A stretch of 64,000 nt of DNA, from positions 124,001 to 188,000 of the forward strand of contig VXIS01000004.1 of assembly GCA_008704415.1 (NCBI GenBank), given 5' to 3'. The notes under the pieces were generated by a model. The model searched no databases. It was not told the DNA's origin and was given only the letters and a program-made list of their open reading frames with translations. This stretch comes from Sphaerosporella brunnea. Lineage: Eukaryota > Ascomycota > Pezizomycetes > Pezizales > Pyronemataceae. This document shows positions 1 to 12,666 of the stretch, piece by piece. Every line of letters starts with the position of its first letter. Positions within the stretch are counted from its first letter, which is position 1. The position numbers and the translations under genes were made by a program.

Positions 1-1374
<1,374 letters not shown>

Positions 1375-4300
1375 AAAAAAATCTTGCAAAAGTGATCTAG
1401 TTTTGTGTGAGTGTGTATGCTTTTTTTTTTTTTGGATACCTGAGTGTTTCTTCTGCATCTTTTTAGATGGGTGTTTCTATAGCTTTTATTTTTTCCCTTT
1501 CATTGGTTTCCACTATTTACTTTTCTTTTATGGATTTATGATTAGGGATGAAGGGAGTTTTTTTTTTGGGCGGATGGACGGAGGGATGGTCAAAAACAAA
1601 ATGGGGTTTTTTTTTTCTTTTTGGAGTATGTACAGATGACGTGTAGAAGAATATACTGCCCCAGCGGGCGTTTTGGAAGAAGTGGTGGCTGGTGAGATTT
1701 TATGATTGGCCGTTGGAAGATCATGAGTGAGAAATGGTGATGGTGTAGTCAAGCTCAATTCATGCTTAAAGTTCTATGTATTCCAACCACCGGCTCCACA
1801 AAGAACACAAAGTTTACACATCACCATCCGCGCGTCCCCATCGCGATCACGGGCTGGATCCGCAGGTAGGTGCTTCTGCAACTCGAACGAATCGGGAATT
1901 TTGGGTGACACGACGTTTCAGGCCAAGGATAGGGTGAGATTGTGGTCACAGTTCTCTTTCAATCTGGAATACATCGCAACACCACCACCCCATATGTCAC
2001 GATCGCCATCTTTACACAACAAGCAGCATTCCTTCAACCTCATTTCACACATATCTCTAACTTCGGCGGCCATGTCAGGTTTGGGCGGCGTTCTCGATAG
2101 CCAGCAGCCCAAAAAGCCCGGCTGGCTGTGGGCGGTGTCTTTTGTGTAAATGGCGCGAATCAGTATGTATACTAGGGGTCGATAATTACGGGCTCCCTTG
2201 CACGGAGTACGTGTCGGGTAATATGCTTAATTTGGGGTAAAGTTACACTCTAGAATACAGCGCTTGGGAGAGGTATATGGTAAAACTTTGTTTGAGAGAG
2301 AAGAGGTCTGGGAGAAAGATGAAGATGGATATAAAACATTTCCCCCGTCATTCCGGCCTTCAACAACACACTGGTGGGTGCAAGACTTGGACCAAAATGC
2401 CTCGCCGCCCTGATCCCGACCGAATGTATGCCAAACTTTTGAAATCCTCGACGTCGACGCACCACAAGGTGCGAAGGAAGGATTCACCCTCCTCCGTGTA
2501 CTGCGAGTGGCAATTCGAACTTGGAGGGACTCCAATCGCGCGCGAAAGACTACTCAGGCACGAGGGTTGATCAGCTATAGCGGTATCGCAGCTGCCCGTG
2601 GCTTCAATGGACGTGGAGGGGATAACAATCTATGCGATCCGCGTCCCACCCCGCCGTCGTCTTCACCTTTCCGCAGCACGGAGGTCATTCATGGGTGGAA
2701 TCTGAAAGGCCTTTCACCATGCTCTCGGAGGTTCATTTTGGCGGCTTTTCCGGTCAAAGAGGGTACACGCTGCCAACCCCATGTTGCCTTTCTGGGGAAC
2801 CTCCAAAATGAAATGTGTCCCGCAGCGAGCGGCACCAGTGTCGTTTAACGTCAAAAAAACAGACGTCTTCATATTCCATCACTCGGTCGCAGTGCAACTT
2901 TATTTTTTTCAGTTTAGTTTTGGGTTGGGCTTGTATTGCTTCCAGAAAGGATAATAAACGTATGGTATAATACCGTTAGTAGCGCCGGCATAGTATTTAT
3001 TGACCCCTAAGCCGACTAGATGGCGTCTGATTGTATCTGTTGGAAGATGCGTCTTGACATAATGTGGGTGGCTGGATAGTGGCAATGTTTATCTGTTGTA
3101 GTGGTACGTTACACCATAAAACAGTATCCAGGATGGAATGTCAGGTCTCCAAGAATGAGGCCGTGCAAGTCCTAACTGAGGACTTCCCAAGACCGAACTG
3201 CTGCTGATGCGGCCTTTTGTGCCGAATATATCCTGGGATCTATCGATTATCTCTCGCAGCTCCAGACTTTTCCTCTCGTTTGGAGGGGACTTTCCAATCA
3301 GAAACGCCGTCAGCAAGACTTGGAACGGGAGCGGACCGAAAATAGAGCCCGCTGGCCGGCTGCAGCTGCAAGGTCGATGGTATTATCGCGACCTACTATC
3401 GGGAGGGCGCCCCATATCTCGTTGATCTTGCCCGCGATTGCTACATTGTGTATAAGAATGGAGTGTTGATTGCAGCAACCAGAGATTCTTCCGAGTTTCT
3501 GGATCGACATGGGGATGGATATATTTCCTCGAAGATGTCAGTATCTATGTTCGATGAACGCTTCGCAGGCTCCAATCGCAGGGTTGCAACCAGAGGATCA
3601 AGAAGGCGACGCTTGCTATATAAATTCCTTCCAATTCAGAGTATCTCTCCCAATGGTATCTAATCCCAAAGCTAATTTGCTGCTCGGAGTTTTAAGGTAT
3701 GAAGGGTGGACAAAGCTACATGAATTTGTTGGAGATGTGTCCTAAATGAAATGACCAAATAGGCACCGAATGGTGTGTCCAGATCGCCTTCATCCTTGAT
3801 AGACAATGGAGCGCTGGATATCCTTCAATTCTCCCCAGCCACTTTGGTGTAGCAGACGGGATGGGAGATGGGTAGGTACTCGTAATCCTCATGTGAAGCA
3901 TCTATCACACGCTCGCCAAGAAGCGGCTGAAAATAGAGTAGAGCGAGCAACCACGAACATGCGCCTTCGCTACTGGAGAGAACAGGGAGCGTGGCTGCCC
4001 ACCCGCCGATTGATTTCGCGCAAAGTGTCCTTTCCAGGCGCGTGTCCCCCCATTGGCCAGCTGCTCGCCTCTTGCCCTCCCACCTCCCCAAACTCCAGCA
4101 AATACACGTTGCCTTTCGATTGTGAAGTTCAGTTCAGCTTGAAATTGCCGGCGCAGAAGAGAGAGAGAGAGAGATTACGATACCTGTCCATCCTCCCTTT
4201 CCTTACCTTCAGCACTTGGTCCACCAACCCCCCTTGACGACTCGAACCTCAACTCCACTGACACCCCAGAGCTGCCTTGTAAACCTGTCTGTCTTGGATT

Positions 4301-4384
4301 GATATTCCGACCCCTTCCTTTTTGTCCACGTTCGCTCTAGCAATCATTTCCTAAACGACACAAACCGGAATTCCCTGGGCTTCA
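1375..4384. other. 3-kb intergenic stretch, mostly without recognisable genes
   Basis: The 3' flank of the ATP sulfurylase gene is T-rich (1420-1620). Between it and the O-mannosyltransferase gene I recognise no intact gene, tRNA or repeat. The many short ORFs overlap in several frames and lack family motifs. The only coding-like stretch is the broken reading frame around 3225-3745, listed separately. A pyrimidine-rich leader with a GA dinucleotide run (about 4155-4175) precedes the next start codon. Confidence 0.5.
3225..3745 (+). pseudogene. decayed gene fragment of unknown family
   Basis: Three plus frames in this stretch each hold a short protein-like run: one near 3260-3350 rich in Arg/Glu, one from about 3352 to 3663 containing YLVDLARDCYIVYKNG and FLDRHGDGYISSK, and one to 3745 ending KLHEFVGDVS. 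They succeed each other in space but not in frame, and no single intron set joins them. I read this as a gene broken by indels. No family was recognised. It could also be chance; the evidence is only residue composition and frame succession. Confidence 0.25.
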
Positions 4385-7300
4385 ATGGCTCAGAAAGATA
4401 AACTCGGCGTCTCGAACGCCGAGGCTTCGCCATCACGGAAACGCTCATCGTCGAGCAAGAAGAACGGCTCCTCCCCCACCGCTCAGACCTCCCCACCTCC
4501 CCCGTATGTCGAGAAGCAGCCGCAGACGACTCCGGCGGAAGACCCTGACTCGGGAATCAAGGACAATGACATCTTCCTGCTGCCGTCGTCCGACTACACC
4601 ATCATGGTCCTGCTCACCGTGATCGCCGTAGCGGTGCGACTGTTCCGGATCTACCAGCCGTCGAGCGTAGTGTTCGACGAAGTACAGTAAGTCGCCCGTG
4701 TATCTCAGGCGGGGGAGGTGGGTGCGGGAAGAGCGCGCGCTAAAGGTTGGGGCAGCTTCGGAGGTTTCGCGATGAAGTACATCAAGGGAAGGTTCTTCAT
4801 GGACGTGCATCCGCCGTTAGCGAAGCTTTTGCTCACGCTTGCGGGATGGCTGGCTGGCTTCGATGGTAACTTTGACTTCAAGGAGATCGGAAAGGACTAC
4901 TTGGAGCCCGGTGTGCCCTACGTCGCTATGCGCTTGCTCCCGGCGATTTGCGGTATTGCGGTTGTGCCGACTATCTTCTTGACTATGAAGGCGGCGGGGT
5001 GCTCCACGGCTGCGGCTACTTTGGCGGCGGGATTGATTGTCTTCGGTGAGTGTAGCTGCGGCGGAGTGGCCGGCGTTGTGCTGACGGTGGTGGCTGCTAG
5101 ACAATGCCCTGGCTACCCAATCACGTCTCATCCTTCTCGATGCGCCGCTCATTATCTTCACCGCTATTACTGGACTCGCCTGGACTTCGTTCCTCAACGT
5201 TCACGAGCAGGGCCACTCTCAAGCCTTTACACCTAACTGGTGGTTCTGGCTTGCATGCACCGGTCTCGGTCTCGGAGCCACTGTCAGCGTTAAGTGGGTC
5301 GGTTTGTTTACTATCGCCTGGGTTGGAAGCTTGACGATCCTGCAACTGTGGTCTCTCCTCGGTGACACCAAAAATGTATCCGCCAGCACCTGGATGAAGC
5401 ACTTCTTTGCTCGTGCTTGGTGTCTGATTGGTATCCCAGTTACCTTCTACATGGCCATGTTTGCGATCCACTTCACCTGCCTCCGCAACCCCGGCGAGGG
5501 AGACGGATTCATGTCCTCGGAGTTCCAGTCCACTCTCAACTCCAAGGGGATGAGGGATGTCTCCGCCGATGTTGCATTTGGCTCCAAAGTGAGCATTAGA
5601 CATTGGAACACACAGGGTGGCTACCTCCACTCTCACGCCAGCATGTACCCCACTGGTTCCAAGCAGCAGCAGATCACTCTTTACCCTCACAAAGATGAGA
5701 ACAACCTGTGGTTCCTCGAGAACCAGACCTACCCTGAGGGTGGCGCTGGCCTGACTGGTTTCGACGAAATGAACCCGATCTGGATCGAGGATGGTGCCAT
5801 CATTAAGCTGTACCACGTCTCCACCGACCGTAGACTTCACTCCCACGACCACCGCCCACCGGTGACTGAGGCTGACTGGCAGAACGAGGTCTCCGCATAC
5901 GGTTACAAAGGCTTTGAAGGAGATGCCAACGATATGTTCCGTGTTGAGATTGTAAAGAAGATGTCCGATGGCCCCGTTGCCAAGGAGCGTGTCAGAACCA
6001 TCCAGACCAAGTTCAGACTCATCCATACCATGAGTGGATGCGTTCTCTTCTCCCACAAGGTGAAGCTGCCTGCCTGGGGTTTCGAGCAGCAGGAGGTTAC
6101 TTGCGCCAAGGGTGCCACTCTGCCCAACAGTATCTGGTACATTGAGTCCAACGAGCACCCCAAGCTCGATGAGACTGCCGAGCGTGTCAACTACAAGAAG
6201 CCTGGTTTCTTTGGCAAGTTCTGGGAGCTCCAGAAGGTTATGTGGACGACCAACGCCGGCCTTGTTGAGTCTCACGCCTGGGACTCGCGCCCCGAGTCGT
6301 GGCCGATCCTTCGCCGTGGTATCAACTTCTGGGGTAAGGAGCACCGTCAGGTCTACCTGATTGGCAACCCGCTCATCTGGTGGTCATCTACCGCTGCCAT
6401 TGCGCTGTACGCTCTGTTCAAGGGTCTTGCTGTCCTCCGCTGGCAGAGGGGCTACCGCGACTACGCTGTCACCAACTTCCGTCGCTTCGACTACGAAGTC
6501 GGTGTGGCCGTCCTTGCGTGGGCCTTCCACTACTTCCCCTTCTTCCTGATGCAGCGCCAGCTCTTCCTCCACCACTACCTTCCTGCTTTGTATTTTGCCG
6601 TCGTGGCTCTTTCCCAAACCTTCGACTTTGTATTTTTCCGCATCAAGTCTCTCGGCCTCAAGAAGATCCCCGTTGCGGGCTGGGCTTTGGCTGTTTCTTT
6701 CATCGCCTTGAGCGCTGTTGTCTACAGTCTTTACAGCCCTCTTGTCTACGGTAACCCATGGACCAAGAGCTCTTGCCGCCAGGTCAAGCTCTTCGACACC
6801 TGGGACTGGGATTGCAACACCTTCCTCGACAACTACGCCGACTACAGCAAGGCCGCCACCACCAAGGCCGCCATTCCCGCCACTTCTGCAGCTCCCCTGG
6901 CCGCGCCCTCCGCGCAGCAGGGGGTCCAGCAACAGCAACCCGTCGTTCAGCAGCCCATTGTTCAACAAGAGGAGAAGGCACCCGAGCCCAAAATTGACGC
7001 CATGATCACGCCACAGGCAAAGCAGGTCGTCGTCGGCACGGTCGAGCACATCGAGTACCGCGACCAAGACGGCAACCTGCTGGACGAGGAGCAAGTCAAG
7101 GCTCTCGAAGGCGAGGTCAAGTTCGAGACTAAGTATGAGACGCGTTACCGCATGATCGACGAGAACGGCAACGAGGTCCCCGCGGACGGCCGGGACAACG
7201 TTGCGATGGTCCCCGAGAATGCCGAGGCCATCGAGCCTGGGGCGCAGACTATCGTGATTGAGGTTGACCAGGATGGAAACCCTATCCCTAGTGGCAACGA

Positions 7301-8275
7301 GGCGGAGGACACCCGCGTGGAGACTGTGGTCGTTGAGGTTGACAAGAACGGAAACACTATTCAGCCCAAGCCTCAGCAGGAACAGACTGTGGTCGTGGAA
7401 GTTGACGAGAACGGGAACACCATCCAGCCCAAGTCTCAGGAGGAAAAAACGGTGGTCGTTGAGGTCGATGAGAACGGAAACACCATCCAGCCTAAGTCTC
7501 AGCAGGAACAAACGGTGGTCGTTGAGGTCGATGAGAACGGAAACACCATCCAGCCTAAGTCTCAGCAGGAACAAACGGTGGTCGTTGAGGTTGATGAGAA
7601 CGGAAACACCATCCAGCCCAAGTCTCAGGAGGAAAAAACGGTGGTCGTTGAGGTCGATGAGAACGGAAACACCATCCAGCCTAAGTCTCAGCAGGAAAAA
7701 ACGGTGGTCGTTGAGGTTGATGAGAACGGAAACACCATCCAGCCCAAGTCCCAGCAGGAAAAAACGGTGGTCGTTGAGGTTGATGAGAACGGAAACACCA
7801 TCCAGCCCAAGTCCCAGCAGGAAAAAACGGTGGTCGTTGAGGTTGACGAAAACGGGAACACCATCCAGCCCAAGTCCCAGCAGGAAAAAACGGTGGTCGT
7901 TGAGGTTGACGAAAACGGGAACACCATCCAGTCCCAAGCGGCAGAGGAGACTCGGACTATCTGGCTTGAACCCGGCGAGGCGGCGCCAAGTGGTGCTATT
8001 GTCGAAGAGGCTGCTGGGTAAGCCCGCCCATGCCACTCCACCATTTTGTGCCATTCACTAACAATGAAATCAACAGTCAACGCAAACATCAACTCGAAGA
8101 GGTGAGAACAGTGTACGTAGACGACTACGGCAACCCCCTGCCCGACGAGGAGCAGGACGGGTATGTAGAGATCAAGGGCACCAACATCCCCGGCCAGGAG
8201 CCGCAGGTCATCAGCACTATCGTTCAGGCGGCGGCCGAGGCTACTACTGATGCCGAGCCGGAGAGTTCCAACTAG
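4385..8275 (+). CDS. PMT1: protein O-mannosyltransferase (PMT1 type) with a long repetitive C-terminal tail
   Basis: Transfers mannose from dolichyl-phosphate-mannose to Ser/Thr of secretory proteins in the ER membrane. Exons: 4385..4686, 4756..5045, 5101..8017, 8077..8275 (introns 69, 55 and 59 bp, all GT..AG), giving 1235 residues. The catalytic Asp-Glu of the first lumenal loop is in FDEVHFGGFA (D98-E99), reconstituted across intron 1. Multiple membrane helices and the MIR-domain region (around SIRHWNTQGGYLHSH and FRLIHTMSGC) follow. The catalytic core ends near residue 830, where family members usually have a short tail. Here the tail has a motif VEHIEYRDQDGN, then ten copies of a 21-residue unit (residues about 939-1141), then the last exon with TVYVDDYGNPLPDEE. 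The symbol rests on resemblance to the PMT1 subfamily; a PMT of some kind is certain. Confidence 0.94.
7323..7931 (+). repeat. coding minisatellite, 63-bp unit, about 9.7 copies
   Basis: Ten head-to-tail copies of a 63-bp unit (the last 42 bp long) inside the O-mannosyltransferase tail. Each encodes TVVVEVDENGNTIQPKSQ plus a variable QQE/K or EEK linker. All copies keep frame. The first copy (DKNGN, PKPQ) is the most divergent; the last ones are nearly identical at the DNA level, suggesting recent expansion toward the 3' end by slippage or unequal exchange. The repeat is acidic and looks extended or beta-prone; its function is unknown. Confidence 0.95.
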
Positions 8276-8767
8276 AGAGAAACTAAGTAATTAATTGTGG
8301 ATGATGTGATGAAAAGGCTGGTGGCTGGACGGGAGTTTCCTTGGTGTTTTTCTTTTTCTTTTTACTTTTCCCTTTTTCCTTGCGATTGGTTTTGTGGTCG
8401 CTTCTTCTTCTGTGAGTACTTACCCTCTTACACTACTACTCTATTGAGGGATATACATCACGGGCGGATTTTCGAATGCTATGTGTGCTGCTATATGCCT
8501 GTCGTCGGTGATTCTTGTGGAAGAAAAAAAATAGTAGGGTCTCTGAAAATAGAGAAAGAGTGATGATGCATGAATAAGAGTGAGAATATGTGATCATGGT
8601 ACACAAGATAAAAGAACATACAGCATCATATTGGTTTTTTTAGCGACAAATTACCCCCCGCCCCCCCTTTTCTCAAGTCTAGGTATTCACAAAATACTCA
8701 TTCCAATAATCGAAAACGATCATACATCGAGACATCCAAACGCCTCATCGAGACATCCAAACGCCTC
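8276..8767. other. convergent 3' intergenic region with a 21-bp tandem duplication
   Basis: This is the 3'-to-3' gap between the O-mannosyltransferase (plus) and DBP5 (minus) genes. It is AT-rich with T and A runs typical of fungal 3' UTRs. At about 8726-8767 a unit of about 21 bp, CATCGAGACATCCAAACGCCT, is repeated twice just beyond the DBP5 stop. No gene or RNA was recognised. Confidence 0.6.
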
Positions 8768-10324
8768 TCATTCATCCGAAGTTGTCGCCTCCGTCGGCTT
8801 AGTCTTTCCGGCGGTCTTGGACTTTAACACTGCTTTCATTATGCGTTCGATCTTCTGCAGCGGGGTGTTAGAGTGCTCGACAACTTTTATTTTGGTGGTG
8901 GGAGGGGGGGGGGAGTACATCAATATCATCAGTCGGGACTTTCGTCATCTCGACACCAAAGTACTGCTGGATCGCATTAAGTTCCAGCCAGCTCTTCTTA
9001 TCGTGGACGAAGGAGATGGAAATGCCGACGCGGCCAAAGCGGCCGGTGCGGCCGATGCGGTGCAGGTATGTCTGCGGGTCGGGCTGGCCTCTGCCGTCGA
9101 GCGGGATGTCGTAGTTGATGACCATGGAGACGGTGGCGACGTCGATGCCGCGCGCGAGCACATTGGTGGTGATCAGGACCTTTGCGCGGCCGGAGGTGAA
9201 GTCGTCCATGATGCTGTCGCGCTGCTCGGGGGCGAGGTTTCCGTGCAGCGCGGCGACTTTGTGGCCGTCGGCTTCCATGCGCCGTTGGATCTCCATCGCC
9301 GCGTCGCGGCGCTTGACGAAGATCACGGACGAGCCGACGGTGAGGATGTGGTAGAGCTCTACGAGGATCCGGTATTTGTCCTCCTCGGATTCGCAGTCCA
9401 TGTATAGCTGCTTGATCCCGTCGACTGTGAGCTCCTCCTGGCGGAGGGCGATCTGATTTGCAGATGGCGCGAAGTCCTCGGCGTACATGCGCACGGCGTC
9501 CGGGAAGGTGGCGGAGAAGAGTACGATCTGGGTGCTGGGCGGCATCATATGCTTCACGCGAATGCACTGGTCGCCCAGTCCCTGCTGGTCCAACATGTTG
9601 TCTGCCTCGTCGACCACGAACACGCGCAGTTGCGCCACCGGCAGCTGCTTCCGCCGGATCAAGTCCAGCACCGTCCCCGGCGTGCCGACCACAATGTGTG
9701 CGTTGATCTTTTGCCCTCGCGGAAGGGCGTTAGGAACTGCGAATTGCGTTTTAACCGAGGTGAATTGTCCCATCGTGTCCACTACGTGCAGGATCTGCCG
9801 TGCCAGCTCCCGTGACGGCGCGAGACACAAGGCTTGCACCGTCGGCAGCGTCATGTCCACCCGCGTCAACATCGTCAGCACGAACGCCGCCGTCTTTCCC
9901 GTCCCCGACTGCGACTGCCCGATCATGTTCGTGGGCGGATCGCTCAGCAGCAGCGGCAGCGCGCGCTCTTGGATCTTGGACGGCTTTTTGAAGTTCATGA
10001 AGTAGATGCCGTCGAGGAGCTCTTTGGAGCTGTGTGCGGGTTAGCCACTCTGGAAGGGACCAGGAGAAGGCGGAGGACGTGCATTCCTAGGTCTTCAAAG
10101 CGCTTCACCGAGTATAGAGGACTGTTCGGGTCCCCTTGCATGTCTGCGAGCTTCACGGCGACTTCATATTGCGATTCGAGAAGGCTACCGGTCTCTTTGT
10201 CGAGCTCCGTATGCTCGTCCGCTGTCGGCTCCCGAGCGGCGTCGGCGGGGGCGGGGTCAGCGGGGGCTGGCGCATCCCCGGGGATAGGTCCCATGCGGGA
10301 GGCGAGTGAGGGTGCTTTAGACAT
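8768..10324 (-). CDS. DBP5: DEAD-box ATP-dependent RNA helicase DBP5 (mRNA export)
   Basis: RNA-dependent ATPase acting at the cytoplasmic face of the nuclear pore to strip export factors from mRNA. Exons on the minus strand: 10083..10324, 8919..10029, 8768..8854, giving 479 residues, the usual length. The N-terminal [21 protein letters not shown] segment is DBP5-specific. Core motifs are present: Q motif (about residues 92-104), Walker A SQSGTGKT (120-127), PSRELA, TPGT, DEAD (221-224), SAT (253-255), [10 protein letters not shown] and [10 protein letters not shown]. The last exon (28 codons, [11 protein letters not shown]...) is recovered through a 64-bp intron with a CTCTAAC branch site. 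The first intron (10030..10082) only keeps frame with a GC donor (GCACGT) and AG acceptor, giving [15 protein letters not shown]; a GT donor four bases downstream breaks the frame. Confidence 0.95.
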
Positions 10325-10882
10325 TCTATGTGTGTGGATACACGTAGCTTGAAGCTTGGTTTCTTGGAGCTTGAATTCTTGGGGGGGACATTGTGAGTTG
10401 GAGGCTCTTTTCGTTGAATGGGAAAAGGGAAAGATGTAAGCCACTCACCTACGGCCCTACTGTTGTCGAAGAAGATTAAGAATTGTTAATTACAGGCGGC
10501 CGGTGTGCCTGAGCTTGATTGTTGTGATGGCTGGGAGAGCTTGTTGGAGGGAGGCGAATCTCGCGTGGCAGCAATGGCGTGGGTGGGGGGTTGCGGCTCA
10601 AGGCTGGCGTCTGACCATGACTTCGCCATTCTGCACATTGCGGCTGCTCTGCTGCTGATGGTGATGATGACAACGATGAGGCTGATCCAGCATGGCTCCG
10701 CTGTGATGGGCTGTCTGCTGAGAGAGTCTCAGAGAGACATGCTTCACGTGTGCTTATCGCACTGTATATGCCACCTCTGCAGCCGAGTGACTCTGGGTGC
10801 AACTCACGCGCCAAGCCGTGCCCCGCCATCGACCCAGGGCCGCTGCAAACATCCCGTCCCCGCAACAACACACGACCACATC
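10325..10882. promoter_or_regulatory. shared divergent promoter region, DBP5 / aspartyl-tRNA synthetase
   Basis: 558 bp separate the start codons of two divergently transcribed essential genes. ORFs that cross it (minus 10476-10871, plus 10505-11014) show no family resemblance and are probably chance. No TATA box or known operator was recognised. The plus-strand leader directly before the synthetase start is A/C-rich (ACAACACACGACCACATC), a common fungal 5' UTR composition. A role as bidirectional promoter is inferred from layout only. Confidence 0.55.
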
Positions 10883-12666
10883 ATGTCCGCAGAGCCACCA
10901 GTAGAGCAGACCGCCGCCCTGTCCGTTGAGGACAACAAGGACGTTCCTCTGGGGTTTGTGCCCACAATATTCCCCTCCTGGCTCCTGACTCACCCACCCC
11001 CCTCCCCCGCCTAGACCCGACGGCAAGCCCCTCACCAAGAGCGCCCTCAAGAAGCTGCAGAAAGAGAAAGAAAAGGCCGAAAAGGCCGCCGCGCGCAAGG
11101 CCAAAGAAGAAGCCGAGAAGGCCGCCCGTGAGGCTGCCAATGTCGACCATGCCTCCGACAACTACGGCAAGCAGGCCCTGAACAACTCTGCGACCCGTCC
11201 CCGCCACACCTATGCCAACCTCGCCAACCTCTCCGCCGCCAACGACGGCGAGCAAATCGTCTTCCGCGCGCGTGTCCAGAACTCGCGTGCCCAGGGCGCC
11301 AAGATGGTGTTTTTGGTCCTGCGACAGGGCACGGACACGATCCAGGGTCTGCTGCAGGTGGCCGGCGACGGCAGCGTGAGTAAGCAGATGGTCAAGTGGG
11401 CGGCGGGCATCAACCTCGAGTCGATCGTGATGGTGCACGGAACTGTTAAGAAGGTCTCCGAGGAGATCAAGTCTGCTTCCGTCTCCGACGCGGAGATCCA
11501 CATCTCCAAGATTTACATCGTGTCCGAGGCGCCCGCCCAGCCTGCAATCTTGTACGAGGACGCCAGCCGCTCCGAGCAGACGGCGAAGGAGAGTGGCCTC
11601 CCCACCGTCGAGCTCGCTACCCGCCTCGACAACCGTACCATCGACCTCCGAATCCAGTCCAACCAGGCCATCTTCCGCATCTCCTCTGGCGTAGGCCAGT
11701 TCTTCCGCGACTACCTGTTCAAGCTTGGATTCGTCGAGTTCCACACTCCAAAGCTTATCGCTGCTGCCTCCGAGGGTGGTGCCAACGTCTTCAAGGTCAC
11801 CTACTTCAACAAGGATGCATACCTCGCCCAGTCCCCGCAGCTGTACAAGCAGATGCTCGTCGTCGGCGGCTTCGAGCGCGTCATGGAGATTGGCCCTGTC
11901 TTCCGTGCTGAGAACTCCCAGACCCACAGACACATGACCGAATTTACCGGACTCGATATGGAAATGGCATTCAACGAGCACTACCACGAGGTGATGGAGC
12001 TGCTGGCCGACATGCTCGTCAACGTCTTCAAGGGCCTTCGCCAGCACTTCGCCAAAGAAATCGCCATCGTCCGTGAGCAGTATCCCATCGAGGAATTCAA
12101 GTTCCCGGAGTCCGGCAAGGACGTGTTGGTGCTCACCTTCAAGGAGGGAGTCAAGATACTGCACGATGCGGGCCACACCGAGGTCTCGGACCTGGAGGAT
12201 CTTAGCACCGAGATGGAGCGTACCCTGGGCCGCCTCGTCCGTGAGAAGTACGACACCGACTTCTACATCCTTGACAAGTTCCCGGCTGCGGCAAGACCGT
12301 TCTACACCATGCCAGACCCTGCCGACCCACTGTACTCCAACTCTTACGGTACCCCCCCTCCTCCCTTCTCTCTCCCTCGAGCACCCCCTAACATAGCATG
12401 TAGATTTCTTCATGCGCGGCGAGGAAATTCTGTCCGGCGCCCAGCGTATCCACGACGCAGACTTCCTGGCGGAACGCATGAAGGCCCTCGGTGTCGACCC
12501 CGACTCGCCCGGTACTGTCGACTACGTCCAATCCTTCCGCAATGGCGCGCCCCCGCACGCCGGTGGTGGTATTGGCCTGGAACGTGTCGTCTTCTTGTTC
12601 TTGGGACTTGCAAACATTAGACGTGCGAGCGCATTCCCGAGAGATCCGCTGAGGTTGAGGCCGTAG
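10883..12666 (+). CDS. DPS1: cytosolic aspartyl-tRNA synthetase
   Basis: Class II synthetase charging tRNA-Asp in the cytosol. Exons: 10883..10953, 11015..12348, 12404..12666 (introns 61 and 55 bp), giving 555 residues, as expected for fungi. A lysine/glutamate/alanine-rich N-terminal helix ([21 protein letters not shown]) is the usual eukaryotic tRNA-binding extension. It is followed by the OB-fold anticodon domain ([20 protein letters not shown]) and the catalytic domain. Motif 1 is [18 protein letters not shown], motif 2 is [20 protein letters not shown] (near residue 320), and motif 3 is [20 protein letters not shown] near the C-terminus. The QSPQLYKQ loop is typical of eukaryotic and archaeal AspRS. 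Intron 1 uses a GTTTGT donor. Identification is secure; the cytosolic assignment follows from the extension and subfamily motifs. Confidence 0.96.

Noticed and set aside
5121..8054. Very long minus-strand ORFs (407 and 556 codons) antisense to the O-mannosyltransferase
   Set aside because: They are shadows of the plus-strand codon bias and repeat array; their sequence is Leu/Val/Asp low-complexity text mirroring the real gene.
8580..9407. Plus ORF of 275 codons over the DBP5 3' end
   Set aside because: It is antisense to conserved helicase motifs and has no domain of its own.
10881..12479. 532-codon minus ORF antisense to the aspartyl-tRNA synthetase
   Set aside because: It mirrors a well-supported class II synthetase gene and shows no own domain.
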